Of a DNA stretch of 64,000 nucleotides, positions 23,205 through 35,689 are shown in pieces (within the stretch, counting starts at the first letter, position 1; each line of letters starts with the position of its first letter). The position numbers were made by a program, and so were the translations under genes. The DNA is from Icerya purchasi (taxonomy: Eukaryota > Arthropoda > Insecta > Hemiptera > Monophlebidae). The notes below the pieces were generated by a model that saw only the letters and a program-made list of their open reading frames with translations, searched no databases and had not been told where the DNA came from. Where the stretch lies: NCBI GenBank assembly GCA_039619475.1, contig CM077115.1, forward strand, positions 590,327,643-590,391,642, in the 5' to 3' direction.

Positions 23205-24640
23205 AAAATTTTCGGTATACGATATAATTGATACGGACTGAAGAAGCTTACTCATCAAAACTATAAATTGTTTCGTTACGAGAAACCGTACATTAAATAG
23301 TGTTACCTCTGGATTATTATCAGAGAATAACAGATTTTACGTATGCGGTCCTATTTAGTACGTAAAAGCGACGATCGATCGTTCAACAAAAACCTGATAA
23401 TGGATACAAGCACCTCTGTGTGAGTATACGTCAATTCCGAAGCGATCGACATTCTTCCAGTAAGAATAGCCTAAGTCGAGCAATGCGTGTATTGTGGGTG
23501 CATAGGAATAATTTCACACTTGGCGACCCGAGAAATGACCGCGGAGGTAATATTTATTCTTGATTCGAATAATAATTTACCTCTAAGGGGTAATTCAGAT
23601 CAATGAATAATTTCTTACACGTACATTCTGTGGTTCAGTCATTAAATTAGTAGATGCATAGTAACACATGTGCGGCCTATCAAGCATAATATCGTGATGT
23701 AATCGCATAAATATTTTCTTTTATAATTTTTTCAGTCGGAAATTTTTTTATTTTATATTATAGCATTATCGGAGAAATACAAGGCTCTCATTTCAGCCTT
23801 GATGCAAACGGTTAATCACGTGATAGTTTACTTTCGGGTTGCTGCTACTGAGAGCTAGCACGGCGTGATAGACTTATTAAAGATTTAAATTGAAGATCTT
23901 GGCTTTATCTGTGCTTTATAGAATATTGCAATGCCCTTCCGATATATACATATGACCCGAAGAGACAAGCAACTGCAGTAGTTAACCCAGCTGCTGTGTC
24001 ATATTTTTAATTATTGCAGATTCTGGCTTGGAATCCAAATTACAGTTAAATTACGGCTGTTTATTTTTAATTGCAATGCGAGTGTTTTAATTTTGTTTTA
24101 TTAACTACTATTTGCTAACGCTTTAGCTTGGTTTTAACGGGTTTGTTTTCAGTATTAATACGAAATAATCTTTTTCAGACTAAAGCGTAATGTGACTCAG
24201 TGTCCAGGCTGATAATCGCTAAGACCGTTAAGTGGATATTACGCCCTTCACTTTGAAGACACAAAAGATAGATAATAAGTCTTTGAGGAGAGTTGTTTTT
24301 GCTAATTCGTCCGTGTAACAGTGAAATGGCATAGCTATACTGCGTTCCGTATGCATCTTGGATCAGTTGTTTCGAAATATTTTAGGACTTAAGTTCTTGC
24401 AGAAGCGTTAAGTTAGTCGTTACATGAGTGCTCCACAAATGGAGGTTGTTGTTGAACGTTAGCTTTAAATTATGTGAAAACTCACATCGGCAAGGGCAAG
24501 TAATTTGATGAGCGTAGGAAGCGGAATGTTATTAAAAAATAAAAATGGCATTTCAGAATATAAGAGGAGTCGGTATTTAAGCAATTGCATTGGGTAATGA
24601 TAAATAAACACGTCAAATAGGAAAAATACACCGCAAATGA
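23205..24640. other. Intron sequence
   Basis: No gene recognised. The segment 24180-24310 (around TCACTTTGAAGACACAAAAG) loosely resembles 25370-25490 (around TCCACTTCGAAGACGTAGAC), suggesting old repeat copies. Confidence 0.35.
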
Positions 24641-24644
24641 GTGC

Positions 24645-25120
24645 CCTTTTTTTTTTAAAATAAAAAAGGTTTTTGTTAAGCTCCAGGATCGTGTAAAGTT
24701 ACGAACCTATTATAAGTCGAGAGTTTAGTTATAGAACAAAAGGCAGAATTACCTTTTATAAATTGAAGTATTGAACTCGGGCTTCCTGTAAATTATCCGA
24801 ACTTCATTCGGGAAGACAGGAATCCGGAGCACTAAAGAGGAATATGTTCAGTAGATGGGAGCATTTGGGGGCAGGCAAAATAGACAAACAGTTAGGAGAT
24901 CATCGCTTTCCAACAATTAATTATGGGACAGTCGCGTGTGATCTAGACGCAGATGCTAAATACACAATGATCTACATACATTGAAGTTTTACCGGGAGTT
25001 ACCATGGCACGACAGACTAAAACATGGTTTAAATAGGGAGTTGAGAAGTATTTCCTACTCCGTTGGAGCCCTATTTCAATGCATCTGAAATTTGGAGAAG
25101 GTAAAAACAGTTTTGTGGAT
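24645..25120. repeat. Dispersed repeat, copy 1
   Basis: AGGTTTTTGTTAAGCTCCAG, then an aligned block of about 250 bp (…TTCGGGAAGACAGGAATCCGGAGCACTAAAGAGGAATATGTTC…) has a diverged counterpart at 45160-45430 (…TTCGGAATGACAGCAGCC.ACTAAAGAAGAATATGTTC…). The family is unidentified. Confidence 0.5.
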
Positions 25121-25859
25121 GTAATACTCGGGCTGTTGTATCAACTCGTTCATTCTCGTGGATTTTAATGGATTCCAATATCGCTTGGGATTTACAGTAC
25201 GGTTATTTGCTTGTAATTGTATGATGAGCGTCAAAATTCTATTAATACACGACCAAAAAACGTAATTTGTTAACGCCTTATCTTCTGCAGCTGAACTATA
25301 TTCTGAATCGTTTTGTGCAAGACAAAATATTTTCTGAGATGACGATTATTGCACATAATTTAGCGTCTTGACTGAAACGTTAATCGCTGATATGAACAAT
25401 GGATGGTTAGGCTGTCCACTTCGAAGACGTAGACAGTAGGCGAAGAGTCTCTGACGGGAGCTGTTTTCGCTCCATTAAAGTAACTTTCAGCGGATATTAA
25501 TGGATTAGAACGGTATTGAATAACTGTATAATCAGATTTTAGTTAGAAATATTCTGGTGGCAAGTTAATTTTTTCTATTACAATTAACATACATTTTGTT
25601 TTTGAGGAAGAAACGTTCAAAATATTGTCCTTGGACTATATCTGAATTTTGGAGAACAGTCTTGTTGAACATTATTCTTATTGCTGACGGCATCAATAAT
25701 TGCGAATTAATTTTGACCCTTATAGTTCGGCCAGTTAAATAATTATAGATAAATCCCATCGTCTCGCCAGCTTATTTCATTCTTTGTAATTTGTTTATAA
25801 GGCTTTGCTGCTAAAGATGATTGTAAACTTTTTCCATAGCGAAAAAAAAAAATGATTAG

Positions 25860-26690
25860 ATAGTAATTGGTTTTAAATCGCAGATAAAGGCGACTATCGA
25901 GAAAAACACCCAAATAGTGAAAATGGTTAATAAGAGTGATTGTAGTTTTATTTAAAGAAAAATCTGTTAAAGAATGATAAAAAGGAAGTAAAGACAGCGC
26001 ACTAGAGGATTCATTAATGGAAGATAAAAAGGTGAATCATAGAGCGTTTTCTAATGCTATTAAGCAGTTCTGGAGCTGAAAGTTGGCATAGAGATATTGC
26101 AATAATGAAGGAGTAGATGCGGATGTTGCTTGTGAAGAAAAAATAAAAGAGAGTTTACAGAGAAGGAGATTTAATGAGGTAGCTGTTAAGTAAGATTGAG
26201 CTAAGGCTCCTGAAGCAATCCACGAACGATTATTCCAAAGACGGAATAGGAGAACAAAGAATAATGGTTCTCTATTGAAAACGGTTAATAAACAAGAGAG
26301 AGTAAGAGAAATGTGAAGAGCTAAAGGAAGGAGATGTGTGAAAGGATTCTTAGGTGTCAGGGAAATAATTAGGAATCAGTGAGTTAATAATTGAAATTAA
26401 TATATCAGGAGAGAAAGGTTAATTAGAAGGATGTTAGTAAAGGGAGCATTTAAAGACCTTGGCCATTTTCCAACTACCGGTAATAGGAGTGGAGCGTGAG
26501 AAGGAGGAACAGAAGCTTTTCCATGATTTAAATTTAGCTCTAGCGCTAGCGTTTTTATGACAGAGAAAAAGTTCGCGATAGCGGCGCAAAGTTCTAAAAG
26601 GATATATAAACTTAAAGTTCTGATTTCATCGTGAATTTGGCCTTTTTCTGATACGAAAGAGGGCAAGGGAGGAAGAATGTAAAAGTATCT
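25860..26690 (-). pseudogene. LINE ORF2 fragment (RT region)
   Basis: Minus-strand sequence aligns with 14260-14535 of the Ser-rich LINE: both carry 'gagaaaaacacccaaata' and 'gcgttttctaatg.cattaag.agtt'. Farther upstream PVVGKWPRSLNAPFTNI resembles the early RT 'P..WK.A.V.P' block. It is severely decayed and lies in the intron between exons F and G. Confidence 0.6.
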
Positions 26691-27075
26691 GAGTGAAAGA
26701 GTAAATCGAATGCGCGTAGAATCTATTTTTAAAATTATTTAAAAAAATTCGAGAATAACGCCTAGCTTCACTGCGTACAAAATCGACACAATGGCGCATT
26801 TTGGCTGTAAGTATTTTTTTTGTTTTCTCTCCGTCCGAAACAAACTACTTGATCACTTTATCTTAATTGCATTTATATTTAACTTTGTAAACGATTTGTA
26901 AAAATAAAATTATTCAATCGTGGTCGCTTATTTGTAAGTTGTCTGTAAAAAAATTTAACATGTAAAATTTTTTTTAGTTCTATAATTCAGACCACGTCAA
27001 GTTTAACAGAAATTATTAATAATAAAAAAAAAAAAAAAAAGTGAAAGCAAACAAATATTGAAATTAAATATTTAC

Positions 27076-27205
27076 CCGTGATATGATCAGCCCGGCAATA
27101 CTTATTCTTACTTTTGGACCTTTCAACAGCTTATACCTTAAATCTACACCATTCCAAAATGAAACGAAATATCTTTTTACCTGAACATTGTCTCCGCCAT
27201 GTAAT
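27076..27205 (-). CDS. Metalloprotease exon F: catalytic domain
   Basis: 130-nt exon, acceptor GAAAACAG, donor CGG|GTAAAT; phase 2 in, phase 0 out. It encodes LHGGDNVQVKRYFVSFWNGV followed by DLRYKLLKGPKVRISIAGL. This is the typical helix and second-strand segment of reprolysins, in which the N(V)xxVKRYxxxFWN.VDLRY pattern is followed by a V.I.IAG strand. A GTAAAA sequence also occurs inside the exon after NVQ; using it as a donor would break the reading frame continuity, so the downstream GTAAAT is preferred. Confidence 0.93.
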
Positions 27206-27209
27206 CTGT

Positions 27210-28940
27210 TTTCAATTAATACAAAAATTAAAACTAAAAATTAATTACATCAATCCTATTATATAAAAGTCTATAGAAAAATTTAATAAAGAATCTTTCA
27301 ACACCCTGTTTATTAATTAATTATAAAATAACTATATTCTATAGAAAAATTGTTTCGGAAAATACTAATTCGAATGTTTTGCTATCTAGACGTATATTTT
27401 TCGGCCCACCGAAGGCAAAAATATAATTTGCGGGTTCCTCGTGTTAGACTTTTAAGAACATCAAGGATTAAATGAAATTCGTCTCCGTTCTCTACCGTTT
27501 CTTAAAAACATTTTTCATCTAATTGGAGATTATAACGGTTCGATTACTATTATAATGTAGTCACATAACCATCAGACTGCGCTAATTTATTCATATTTAA
27601 AATATACAAATGAATTTAGGACATCGTTACAGCGAGTGCTTTTAGTACGACTAGATATTGAGCAAAAGGGATAAATGGGAAATTAAATAAACCGGTCTTT
27701 GCGAAGCGAACGTGTAATTATTTGTGAACGAACAGCTGAGCGTGGAGAATTCCCTACAAACGTTTTGAAAAATTCGGTATTTTCGCGGTTTCTCGAGTTA
27801 TTCTAAATCGTCAATGGTTGATGTAGTCGGCTTTAAAGAGAGAAAACACTATTAGGTATGGAACAAAGGGATTTTCAGTAGCTAGATTAACTCCTCATTA
27901 TAAGCCCATCATTTTTGAGGCTCTATAGGAATATTTTTGGCAGACAGTCAAAGGGGCTGTAATTACTTTGCTGAGATCTTTATCGATCGTTTTTTACGCG
28001 ATTTGTCCAATTGGAAGTTAATTTTTAAGAGGTTCAAGTGAAGTTAGATAATAAGTAAATAATCTCGTTTTTGCGAAACCGATGACGGGATAATTCAGGA
28101 TATAGGCGGAGATTGTTTTGCACGAGAGAGAGGAAGATTGCCTCCGATTACTCGTGTTGTATAAATCTGATTTCTTGCATCGGATAACCGAAAATGCTAA
28201 AAGGCTTGTTCGCTCAGCAATGGGGCCAGCTCGTTTCGCTATTTCAACAAAAGAAGCCAGGATTCGGCACTGGCGTTGAAGAACGCAATGGCATCGCAGA
28301 CAACTATATCAATTTTTATCGCATAGTCATTAAGAAAAAAAAAAATTAAATATAATATAAAACACATTAGGAGAAAAACAAAATGAAGACCCGGTAACAA
28401 AGATCGTCAGACTTATAAGAATTCATTCCCTGCGAAACAAAATATTTATGAAAATATTAACTGCCATTCGGAAAATATTAATTATTTATCAATTTATTTA
28501 TTTAGAGATATTTACGTATAATTATTAATTTTTTCTTGCTCCTTCCTTTTGGTACCGTCAGTATTCTCCCATAAATATATAATTAAATTTCCTTTTTTTT
28601 TTTTTTTGAAACATATTTTATAGTATTCTTAACAATGATCATTAAATAACTTCTGAACTCCGCATTTTAGAAATTAGTAAATTTCTTTATAAATAAATAA
28701 TTAAATTGTGCATCAAGAAGGTATCTAATCGATAATACGAGTATATATTATCCAGTGTCATTGGTATTTTTTAATTTAATTAATGTAAATTTTATAGAAC
28801 TAATTTAAATGAGATATTTATAAATCGTTTACAGAACTGCATTGTTCCCGACTTTTTTTCGTTTTTCATAGCTTTTCGTTTGCATGAAGTGGAGATATCG
28901 TAATAAGTTAATATTCATTTTCGCGAATTCGGGTGAGAGA
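27210..28940. other. Intron sequence
   Basis: AT-rich intron with homopolymer runs; no gene or clear repeat family. Confidence 0.4.
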
Positions 28941-28944
28941 ACTT

Positions 28945-29620
28945 TTGTTGTTTCAGGGGTATCTTGGAAAAACATAAAATACTATCATTCGCGCCGCAAG
29001 GTGGTGGTGGCCTTCTTGGTCCATTATTGTATTCAGATTTTACTGCAGACCTACCCGCTGGTAATCAAACAGTTACAGCTACATTCGTCGACGATATTCC
29101 TATTTTCGCATCCAACGCAAATTCCAAATTCGCTAATATGGCGCTACAAAATCATCTAAATTGTCTGACAAAGTAGGGGTAGAACTTCAGCGTCTATCGT
29201 TCAGTTTGAACAAATATTAATACATTATACATTTACTAACAGAATTATTCGGTAAATCAGTGAAGTACATTCGTCGGTTCGATATACGTACATCGATTGG
29301 AGTATTCACGCGGCTAAAATTAGACAAACCGTCGTCATTGGAGACAGTTTGTTCTATCACTAACTGAAATCTGAACGATAAAGGAAATATTTTGCAGTTG
29401 TAACTTCAATTTAGAAATCCATGGAATGGGGTTGTATAAAGTAGTTGCAGAAACAAGCTCGACTTCGCGTGACCACCATCAAAATATGTTTCAAATCTAA
29501 AACACTTAATACTTATTTAATCGTATAATTTATATATCCTTAATAACAGAAGATTCTTCAAGAAATTGCAGCTTACGACAAATTAAAGCAACATGTAGAG
29601 AACTCATTTTCTCGGTGATT
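28945..29620 (+). pseudogene. Jockey-type LINE RT fragment
   Basis: Plus-strand frames give APQGGGGLLGPLLYS.FTADLP, QTVTATFVDDIPIFAS (the FADD catalytic motif region; here FVDD), ALQNHLNCLTK and then a decayed thumb region to about 29620. The PQG..LGPLLY......F.DD order is the RT palm of Jockey-group LINEs. Frameshifted and stop-ridden. Lies in an intron, antisense to the metalloprotease gene. Confidence 0.8.
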
Positions 29621-29624
29621 GGCC

Positions 29625-30885
29625 AAGATATCTTAATAAAAAGTGATGCCACCATTAGTAATCACTTAAACCGTGTATCGGTTTCCGTCTGTAGTAATAT
29701 TATTTAGCTATAATTTAAATAATGTTACTACTAACTACATTTTATCTTCTTTCCTATCCCTCTTCCCTTTTGGCGCAATAAAGCCTCCCATAAGTACGCA
29801 TTTAATTAGGAGTATTTTGTTTTATAACAATTTTTTCGACTTTAAAATGCGTTTGTTCTTCGTCATCTTTGCTAAATTTGCGAAAAACGTTATTAATCAT
29901 AGAAAAAAATCTATCAAATACTTCTAAGATATAACTTTTAAGGAATAATTTAAATAAAATGGTTTGAATAAAAAAAAAAAACATGTATTTTTATCGCTTA
30001 TATTACGGATAATATATCGACAAAGAAAAAAAAAAGGAGTGAAACAAAAATACATTTGTATTCTAGTATCTAACTTTCGATAGTAATTATCATTACGAAA
30101 TTCTTAATTATTTTAATTCCATCAGTTCATTCAACAGTAATCGGGTGACCGAATAAAAATTAAGCCTTTAATAAAGTAGCGAAATCGATAAGTTTTTCCT
30201 CAACTTCGAAACACTTTCTGGTTGTAACGCCGGCAACGAATTGTGGCTTTTAGTGCGGTGTTGCCATTGACTAATGTAGTGTAGACCCTTCATGTTCCTC
30301 TGAGAGATTCAATAGACGGCGCTTGACTTAATGATTTACGCTCAAAATTTCGTGCGGAGGACTGCCGTATGCATTCAAGTACGGCTTGAACTATTTACTG
30401 ACTTTGATTCAAGCGTCAAAAAAATGTTACCGGTCGTAGATTTATTTAAACCTTCCGATCTGGTCTCTAACCGTCGGAGCAGTCATGCCTACCATTAAAG
30501 CAACTTCTGAGTGAACTAATTCAATCTCTGCTAGATTGAATTGCCAAGCGATGTTGTGTGAGGGTTTACTCGATGATGAGAAAATTCGGGTTTTGCAGAA
30601 AAAGTGAAAAAAAGCTGGGTGCTTAAGCCGTATTATAAATATCTTATATATATATATATTCTTCATTTTTCTTTTATTCCACGAAAAGTAATCAGTTCCT
30701 AATCTACACACCTGCCAACTGAATTTTTTAAAATATATTTTGTTATTCAAAGATTTATATCTTTTAAATTTTCTAGAAAAAACATATATATCTATATCTG
30801 CTTTATGTAAAATTATCGTTTAATTTGAGAAATACGAGATACTTTTAAAACTTCAAATCTTTACGTCACATTCATAAAACTCGAG
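29625..30885. other. Intron sequence
   Basis: No gene recognised; contains a (TA) run at about 30643-30658. Confidence 0.4.
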
Positions 30886-30890
30886 TTATA

Positions 30891-32245
30891 CAGGGTGAGC
30901 CAAAAGAGCATCACGAATTTTAAATGCTCGTCAAATAAAGACTAATATACTTACGGAAATGAAACAAACGTTGAAATACTTCAAAAAGAACGTCATTTAT
31001 TGTACACTACTATTAGTTTGGGAACAATACTCCGTATGAATAGTCACCATTTTGATTTTTACATTGTTGCAATCTTTCCTCGAAATTATGCATTACTTTT
31101 TTAAGAGTTGGTTTTTTAATCGCCGAAATTTCCTTCTGAATGGCCAATTTCATCTCGTCGTTTGTTGCTGGTTTACCCTCGTACACCTTGCTTTTCAAGT
31201 AGCCCCATAGGTAAAAATCTGTCGCTGTTAAATCCGGACTGCGCGGCGGCCAAAACAGCTCACAGTTTCGCGAAATCAAGCGATCCTGAAACTTCTCTCT
31301 TAATAACCGCAAAACATCGTTACGAATATGTGCTGTGGCCCCGTCTTGTTGAAACCACGTTTTAGATAATGCAATCCTCTTCCGTCTGAGCTCCGGTAGA
31401 AAAAACTCGTTTAACATTTGGATGTAGCGGTCGCCGTTCACAGTAACATTCGCTCCGTCCTCCTCGAAGAAGTAGGGACCGATTATCGCTTTCGCACTGA
31501 CTGCGCACCATACCGTAATACGAGGGGAGTGCAAGGGTACCGGGTGAACGATTCGAGGGTTCTCAGTAGCATAATACCGCATGTTTTGTTTATTAACGTT
31601 ACCATTTAAATCGAAATGCGCCTCGTCGCTAAAAAAAACATAATCCAAATCGACGTCTTCTTCCTCCTGCATATCCAAAAATTTATTACAAAATTCTAAC
31701 CTTCTCGGCTTATCTGTTGGTATCAATTCTTGGGTTAGTTGTATCTTGTATGGGTGCATATTGAGGTCGTTTCGAATTATTCTTCTGAGTGAAGTACGGG
31801 GAATTTTCAAGGCGGAAGCCTGGCGACGAACGGATCTGCGCGGACTTCGCGACAATGCTACGCGCACTTTTTCGATGTTTGTCGGGGTTCTAGACGATCG
31901 ACGGCGACCTTGATGGTTGACCGCCACCACACTACCGTATTCTCGGAAGTTTTTTTACCCATTTGAGGATACTTTTACGGTCGGGGGGATTGTCATGACG
32001 TTTTAAATCAAATTGTTTTTTAAACGCGCGTTGTACCGCGATTACACTTTCACCGTTTTTCACAAAGTACTCGATAACGAAAGAGCGTTGTTTACGCGTC
32101 CACGACATCATGACTACTAACCAACTATATTTATATTAAACGGCATATTCTTTAACGTCAGATGGCGTTGCAATCGCTACGCTAACTTATAGTGTATGAT
32201 TTTGACGAGCATTTGAAATTCGGGATGTTCTTTTGGCCCACCCTA
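30891..32245 (-). mobile_element. mariner-type DNA transposon (DD41D), nearly complete
   Basis: Inverted repeats CAGGGTGAGCCAAAAGAGCA (left) and, reversed, TAGGGTGGGCCAAAAGAACA (right) continue to about 45 bp with shared AAATGCTCGTCAAA. TA lies on both sides (30889-30890, 32246-32247). The 1.35-kb length and single reading frame fit a full-length mariner. Inserted in the intron between exons E and F in the same orientation as the host gene. Confidence 0.9.
31013..32111 (-). pseudogene. mariner transposase, one frameshift
   Basis: Start ATG at 32111-32109 opens MMSWTRKQRSFVIEYF, an HTH-type N-terminus. After about 50 codons a run of seven T (31950-31956 on the plus strand, A on the coding strand) shifts the frame by +1. 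The frame then continues to a stop near 31013 as a 305-residue stretch. Catalytic residues in that stretch are FFSDEAHF (D102), WFQQDGATAH (D196) and SPDLTATDFYLWG (D238). The 41 residues between the second and third Asp make it DD41D, not the DD34D of classic mariners. All three Asp are present, so decay is limited to the frameshift. Cut-and-paste transposition is the family role. Confidence 0.9.
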
Positions 32246-32249
32246 TATT

Positions 32250-32810
32250 ATGTTTGGTGGTGTTAGTAAAAGAATATTACAGTCTAGTCAGTACGGGAGG
32301 TGGATACAGATGCTGAATTATAATTTTTAGTTCTTTATAAGCTTAAAAAAATACTAGTGTCGTTTTGATCTTATCAATTTTATAACCCTTATTAATTCTG
32401 TTTTTTTGAAATCCGAAATGATTAAAGTTCAACACTTGGCAAAGTCGTGCAAGAAAAAAAATGAAAAACATTTCGTAAGAAAAAAAAAAAAAAAGATCTA
32501 CACTTATGCTCCGTTGTTTATAGTGCCGGAAACATTTAAAAATTAAAAGTAATTAAAAGATCTTCTTACGACGACAAGTTTTTTTTTGTGACTATTCGAA
32601 GGTATTTCAAGTGAGTTATCTTAGCCTCAGCGCTAATATCGCAAGCAAAAAAAGTAGGATTTATTTCGAATTTCCACATATTAATTCGCCTATGATTATT
32701 GTAACAATCGAAAAATACAGTTTTAATCGATTGTTTTTATGAAAAAATTGAAAATTTTTTAACAGATCCAAAAATTCATAATTAGATTTGATTACGTATG
32801 CTTTTTAATT
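32250..32810. other. Intron sequence
   Basis: AT-rich intron; no features. Confidence 0.4.
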
Positions 32811-32816
32811 CTGTAC

Positions 32817-32970
32817 CTATAGCCGTCGTAATCAACAATGACTAATATTTCTGGATAAATGGTGTACGGCGCTTCACGTTTTGTCGTAGATCTTCGCGTT
32901 CTCTTGATATTTTTGCGTTGTGGAACTATTCGAATTTTTTCAAAATCGACATCGCCAGCTTCCATGTATG
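32817..32970 (-). CDS. Metalloprotease exon E: cleavage region and start of catalytic domain
   Basis: 154-nt exon, acceptor TTTTACACAG, donor ATAG|GTACAG; phase 1 in, phase 2 out. It encodes AYMEAGDVDFEKIRIVP, then a strongly basic stretch including KRTRR and TTKR, then YPEILVIVDYDGY. The basic stretch is a plausible proprotein-convertase site separating propeptide from mature enzyme. YPEILVIVDYDGY is the first beta-strand of M12B catalytic domains in this group. The next exon begins with the base that completes an Arg codon and then LHGGDN, the normal continuation. The mariner transposon at 30891-32245 and the long inverted repeat at 34333-36406 lie in the introns on either side. Confidence 0.93.
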
Positions 32971-32974
32971 CTGT

Positions 32975-34330
32975 GTAAAAAAAAAAAAAAAAAACTTATA
33001 TAAATACAATTTCATCAGATTGTTAATAAACATTTTAAATTGATATCGAATAAAATCGTTCGAAAAATTAACGTTCTAGGAAGTATTTATAAACAAGATT
33101 CATATTTTCGTATTGAATATTATAAGGCGAAATATGTTCCGAAATATTACGAATTGGACGCTACATTGTAGTTTCATTTTTAACTACGAACCGATGGGGG
33201 GGGGGGATTTAATCGAGTTTTGGAAAGTTATATACATAATGTAATAAATCCTCTTTTTTCCTTTTTCTCGGATGTTTCGGGTTGAAAAAAAAATTACGAT
33301 AAAAAAAAAAAAATTTATATGCGAACGGGTGCCAGTGGCAAATCGCGGCTTGCCACGGCCGAAAAAACTCCACCTAGCAGAGCATTAGGATTTTTATAAA
33401 AAAAAATTAATAAACAAAAAAATCGATAAAAAAGTTTGCGAACCCGCCCAGAAACGGCGCCTATGTCTCCGTAACGGCGAGATATCACGATGGTCCTACC
33501 ACGTGTCCAATAAGAACTTTCTCGTGTGAAAAATTGCGTATATTAAAAAAAAAGAACGGAATTTAACAAAAACGTACAACGTGAAATCATGGACTAGAGA
33601 CAACAAGAAAAATTTACATAAAAAAAAAACGGTTTAAGCAAAAATCACGCGGTGTGCAGCTTATGAACGGCTTGACAACGGCGACTAGCCAAAGGCTGAT
33701 ACACGCGACCACTAAAACCGGAGTTAATTGTACGCCGACTGGCAAAAGATCGATTACCAAAACGAATTGAATGCCGAATATCGAAATTACCCGCTACAAT
33801 TAATACAAGATAATAATATGCGCCGATTTTTCTAGAATGTTCTTAAATAATACGTATAGCGCGTAAATTACCCTGTCTTCGAGGAATTTTATAAAATTCC
33901 CTCAGCTCAATGTCCTTCGAAGCAACTTCTCTACCCGACACGCACTCGGATTCATAGAGTACTCTCCGCTATCGGCCGCTACCTACCAGTAATACACACG
34001 TACACAGTCTCACCCTGACGCAACATTCGACCGTGCCCGGGAATTTTGATTTTAACCGATAAGCGTCTCCGATATCTATTACGATCCGTGATTACGTCGA
34101 TGAAACGCCGTGTTCGATAAATCACGAATAGTCCAGTCAAATTAGCCTGAAAAACGGGGGAATACCCTTGCATAAATTCTCAGCAAGCTGAAAATTGGCA
34201 TGAATGTTAAGGACATCATTGTAATGAAATTGTGAAAAGTTCTAATCGATCTCGTGTATGCAAAAAATTTTATTCAAGGCCAAAGTTGGCAAAAATAGGT
34301 TTTTTTGTATTTTTCAGCGAACGGTTAGTT
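32975..34330. other. Intron with a GC-richer patch
   Basis: 33310-34170 is noticeably richer in G+C than its surroundings (for example CAAATCGCGGCTTGCCACGG). A 64-codon minus-strand frame at 33979-34173 has no recognisable motif. Possibly an old repeat of unknown type. Confidence 0.35.
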
Positions 34331-34332
34331 TT

Positions 34333-34669
34333 ATAATAAAAATAGTTCAGACCAAATTTGTAGATCACGCAATTCTCTACAAAAATTTCGTTAAAATTTT
34401 CCCCCCTAAGATTCACCATTTCTAAGATAAAGCTATTCTAAAATTTACTAAAGTTGTATTCTCCATAATATGCACGACTATGCTGACCATGTGTACATCA
34501 TCGGACGCATAATGTAAGTAAAACTATTCGTCAGTGTGACTAATACATAAAAAAAAAAAAAAAATCAAATCACATAGAAGAGCGATTTAAGATCCTAGGA
34601 GCTGCGGCAGCAATCATTCGGGAAGATATTCAACCGGTAGTCATCGATAATTCTCATTACCCCCCACCA
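34333..34669. repeat. Long inverted repeat, left arm (337 bp)
   Basis: The arm reads ATAATAAAAATAGTTCAGACC... through a 16-A run to ...TTCTCATTACCCCCCACCA. It is matched base for base, apart from two substitutions I could see, by the reverse complement of 36070-36406, including the same A16 length. The inner 110 bp are coding-like on the plus strand (ILGAAAAIIREDIQPVVIDNS). The sequence identity implies a recent event or ongoing conversion. Confidence 0.9.
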
Positions 34670-34811
34670 AGTTTCAAAAAATAGTTTTCAGGCATTTTTC
34701 TAGTGCAGGTGGAAGTAGAGTGTGGATTGGTTCCAATGTATTGTTAATTAGCTTCCAACCCCAGTCTTCTGGGTCCAGTTGATTACCTAGCCACCCTTGA
34801 ACCTGGTAATA

Positions 34812-35686
34812 CAAGGGTCAGTCAAATATAAATGCGACTTTTTTAAAAATTTTAATTTATCGAAACATTTAAAAAAATTAACACTAGCACTATTTTTCTA
34901 CACAGTTACCACTTTTATCGATGCATTTTTCCCAAAGTTTTGGTAATTTTTTAATGACTATATTCTAAGAACGAATGCGGTAAGTCAGAGAGCCAATTGC
35001 GCATGAATTGCATACAACCTTCATCATCTTCAAATCGCTGTCCACCTAATGCCTCTTTCAGCGGCTAAAACAAATGATAATCGCATGAACTTAAATCTGG
35101 ACTATATGGTAGATGTTCAATGGTTGTCCAGTATATTTGGTCGAGTTTGACTTGAATATGGGCGACTGTATGCGGCCGGCATTGTCATGCAAGAGCAATA
35201 CGGATCGGATCGGAACGCCGCGTCTTTTGGAACGATATGCAACCTCGACAGAATCGAAAAGTTGACAACAGTATTCGGCATTAATAGTCCTTCCATCGCA
35301 AGCCTCACGGTTAATGAGACTTTCAAAGTTTCTGACGTCGTGGATGAGTCAAATTTTCTGCTGTATTTCGACCGCTACTGAACGAACGATGCCACACTTA
35401 TATACCTGACACTCTTCGATAATGTTTCATTTCCGAACTGTGATATCGAGAAGAATTTCACTGACTTTTACTACAAACTTGATAATAATGCGTTGCGTAA
35501 CGCTACTTGGTACTCGTTGCTCACTCATCGTAAACAAACGCGGCAGAACGTATTTTATTGCACCACTACTAGTGCACTGAGCGCGTCTAAAGACACAAAA
35601 ACAATATCCTCTGCAAGTAACATCGCGTAAGGTGCGTTCGCTCGGCTTCAATTGAAAAAGTCTCGTTTATATTTGACTGGCCCTCG
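34812..35686 (-). mobile_element. Degenerate mariner element in the inverted-repeat spacer
   Basis: Ends CAAGGGTCAGTCAAATATAA (left) and, reversed, CGAGGGCCAGTCAAATATAA (right) are inverted repeats. On the minus strand the interior keeps a transposase tail: HLPYSPDLSSCDYHLF (the third catalytic Asp region), LKEALGGQ and KLWEKCIDKSGNCVEK. Stops and frameshifts are frequent and the N-terminal half is poorly recognisable. At 875 bp it is shorter than a full mariner. It belongs to a different mariner type from the element at 30891-32245. Confidence 0.8.
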
Positions 35687-35689
35687 CAT

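Noticed and set aside
24160..25500. Pair of similar segments (24180-24310 and 25370-25490) as possible LTRs
   Set aside because: Similarity is loose, no TG...CA ends, primer-binding site or gag/pol sequence between them.
31162..31609. Plus-strand frames within the mariner
   Set aside because: Antisense of the transposase reading frame.
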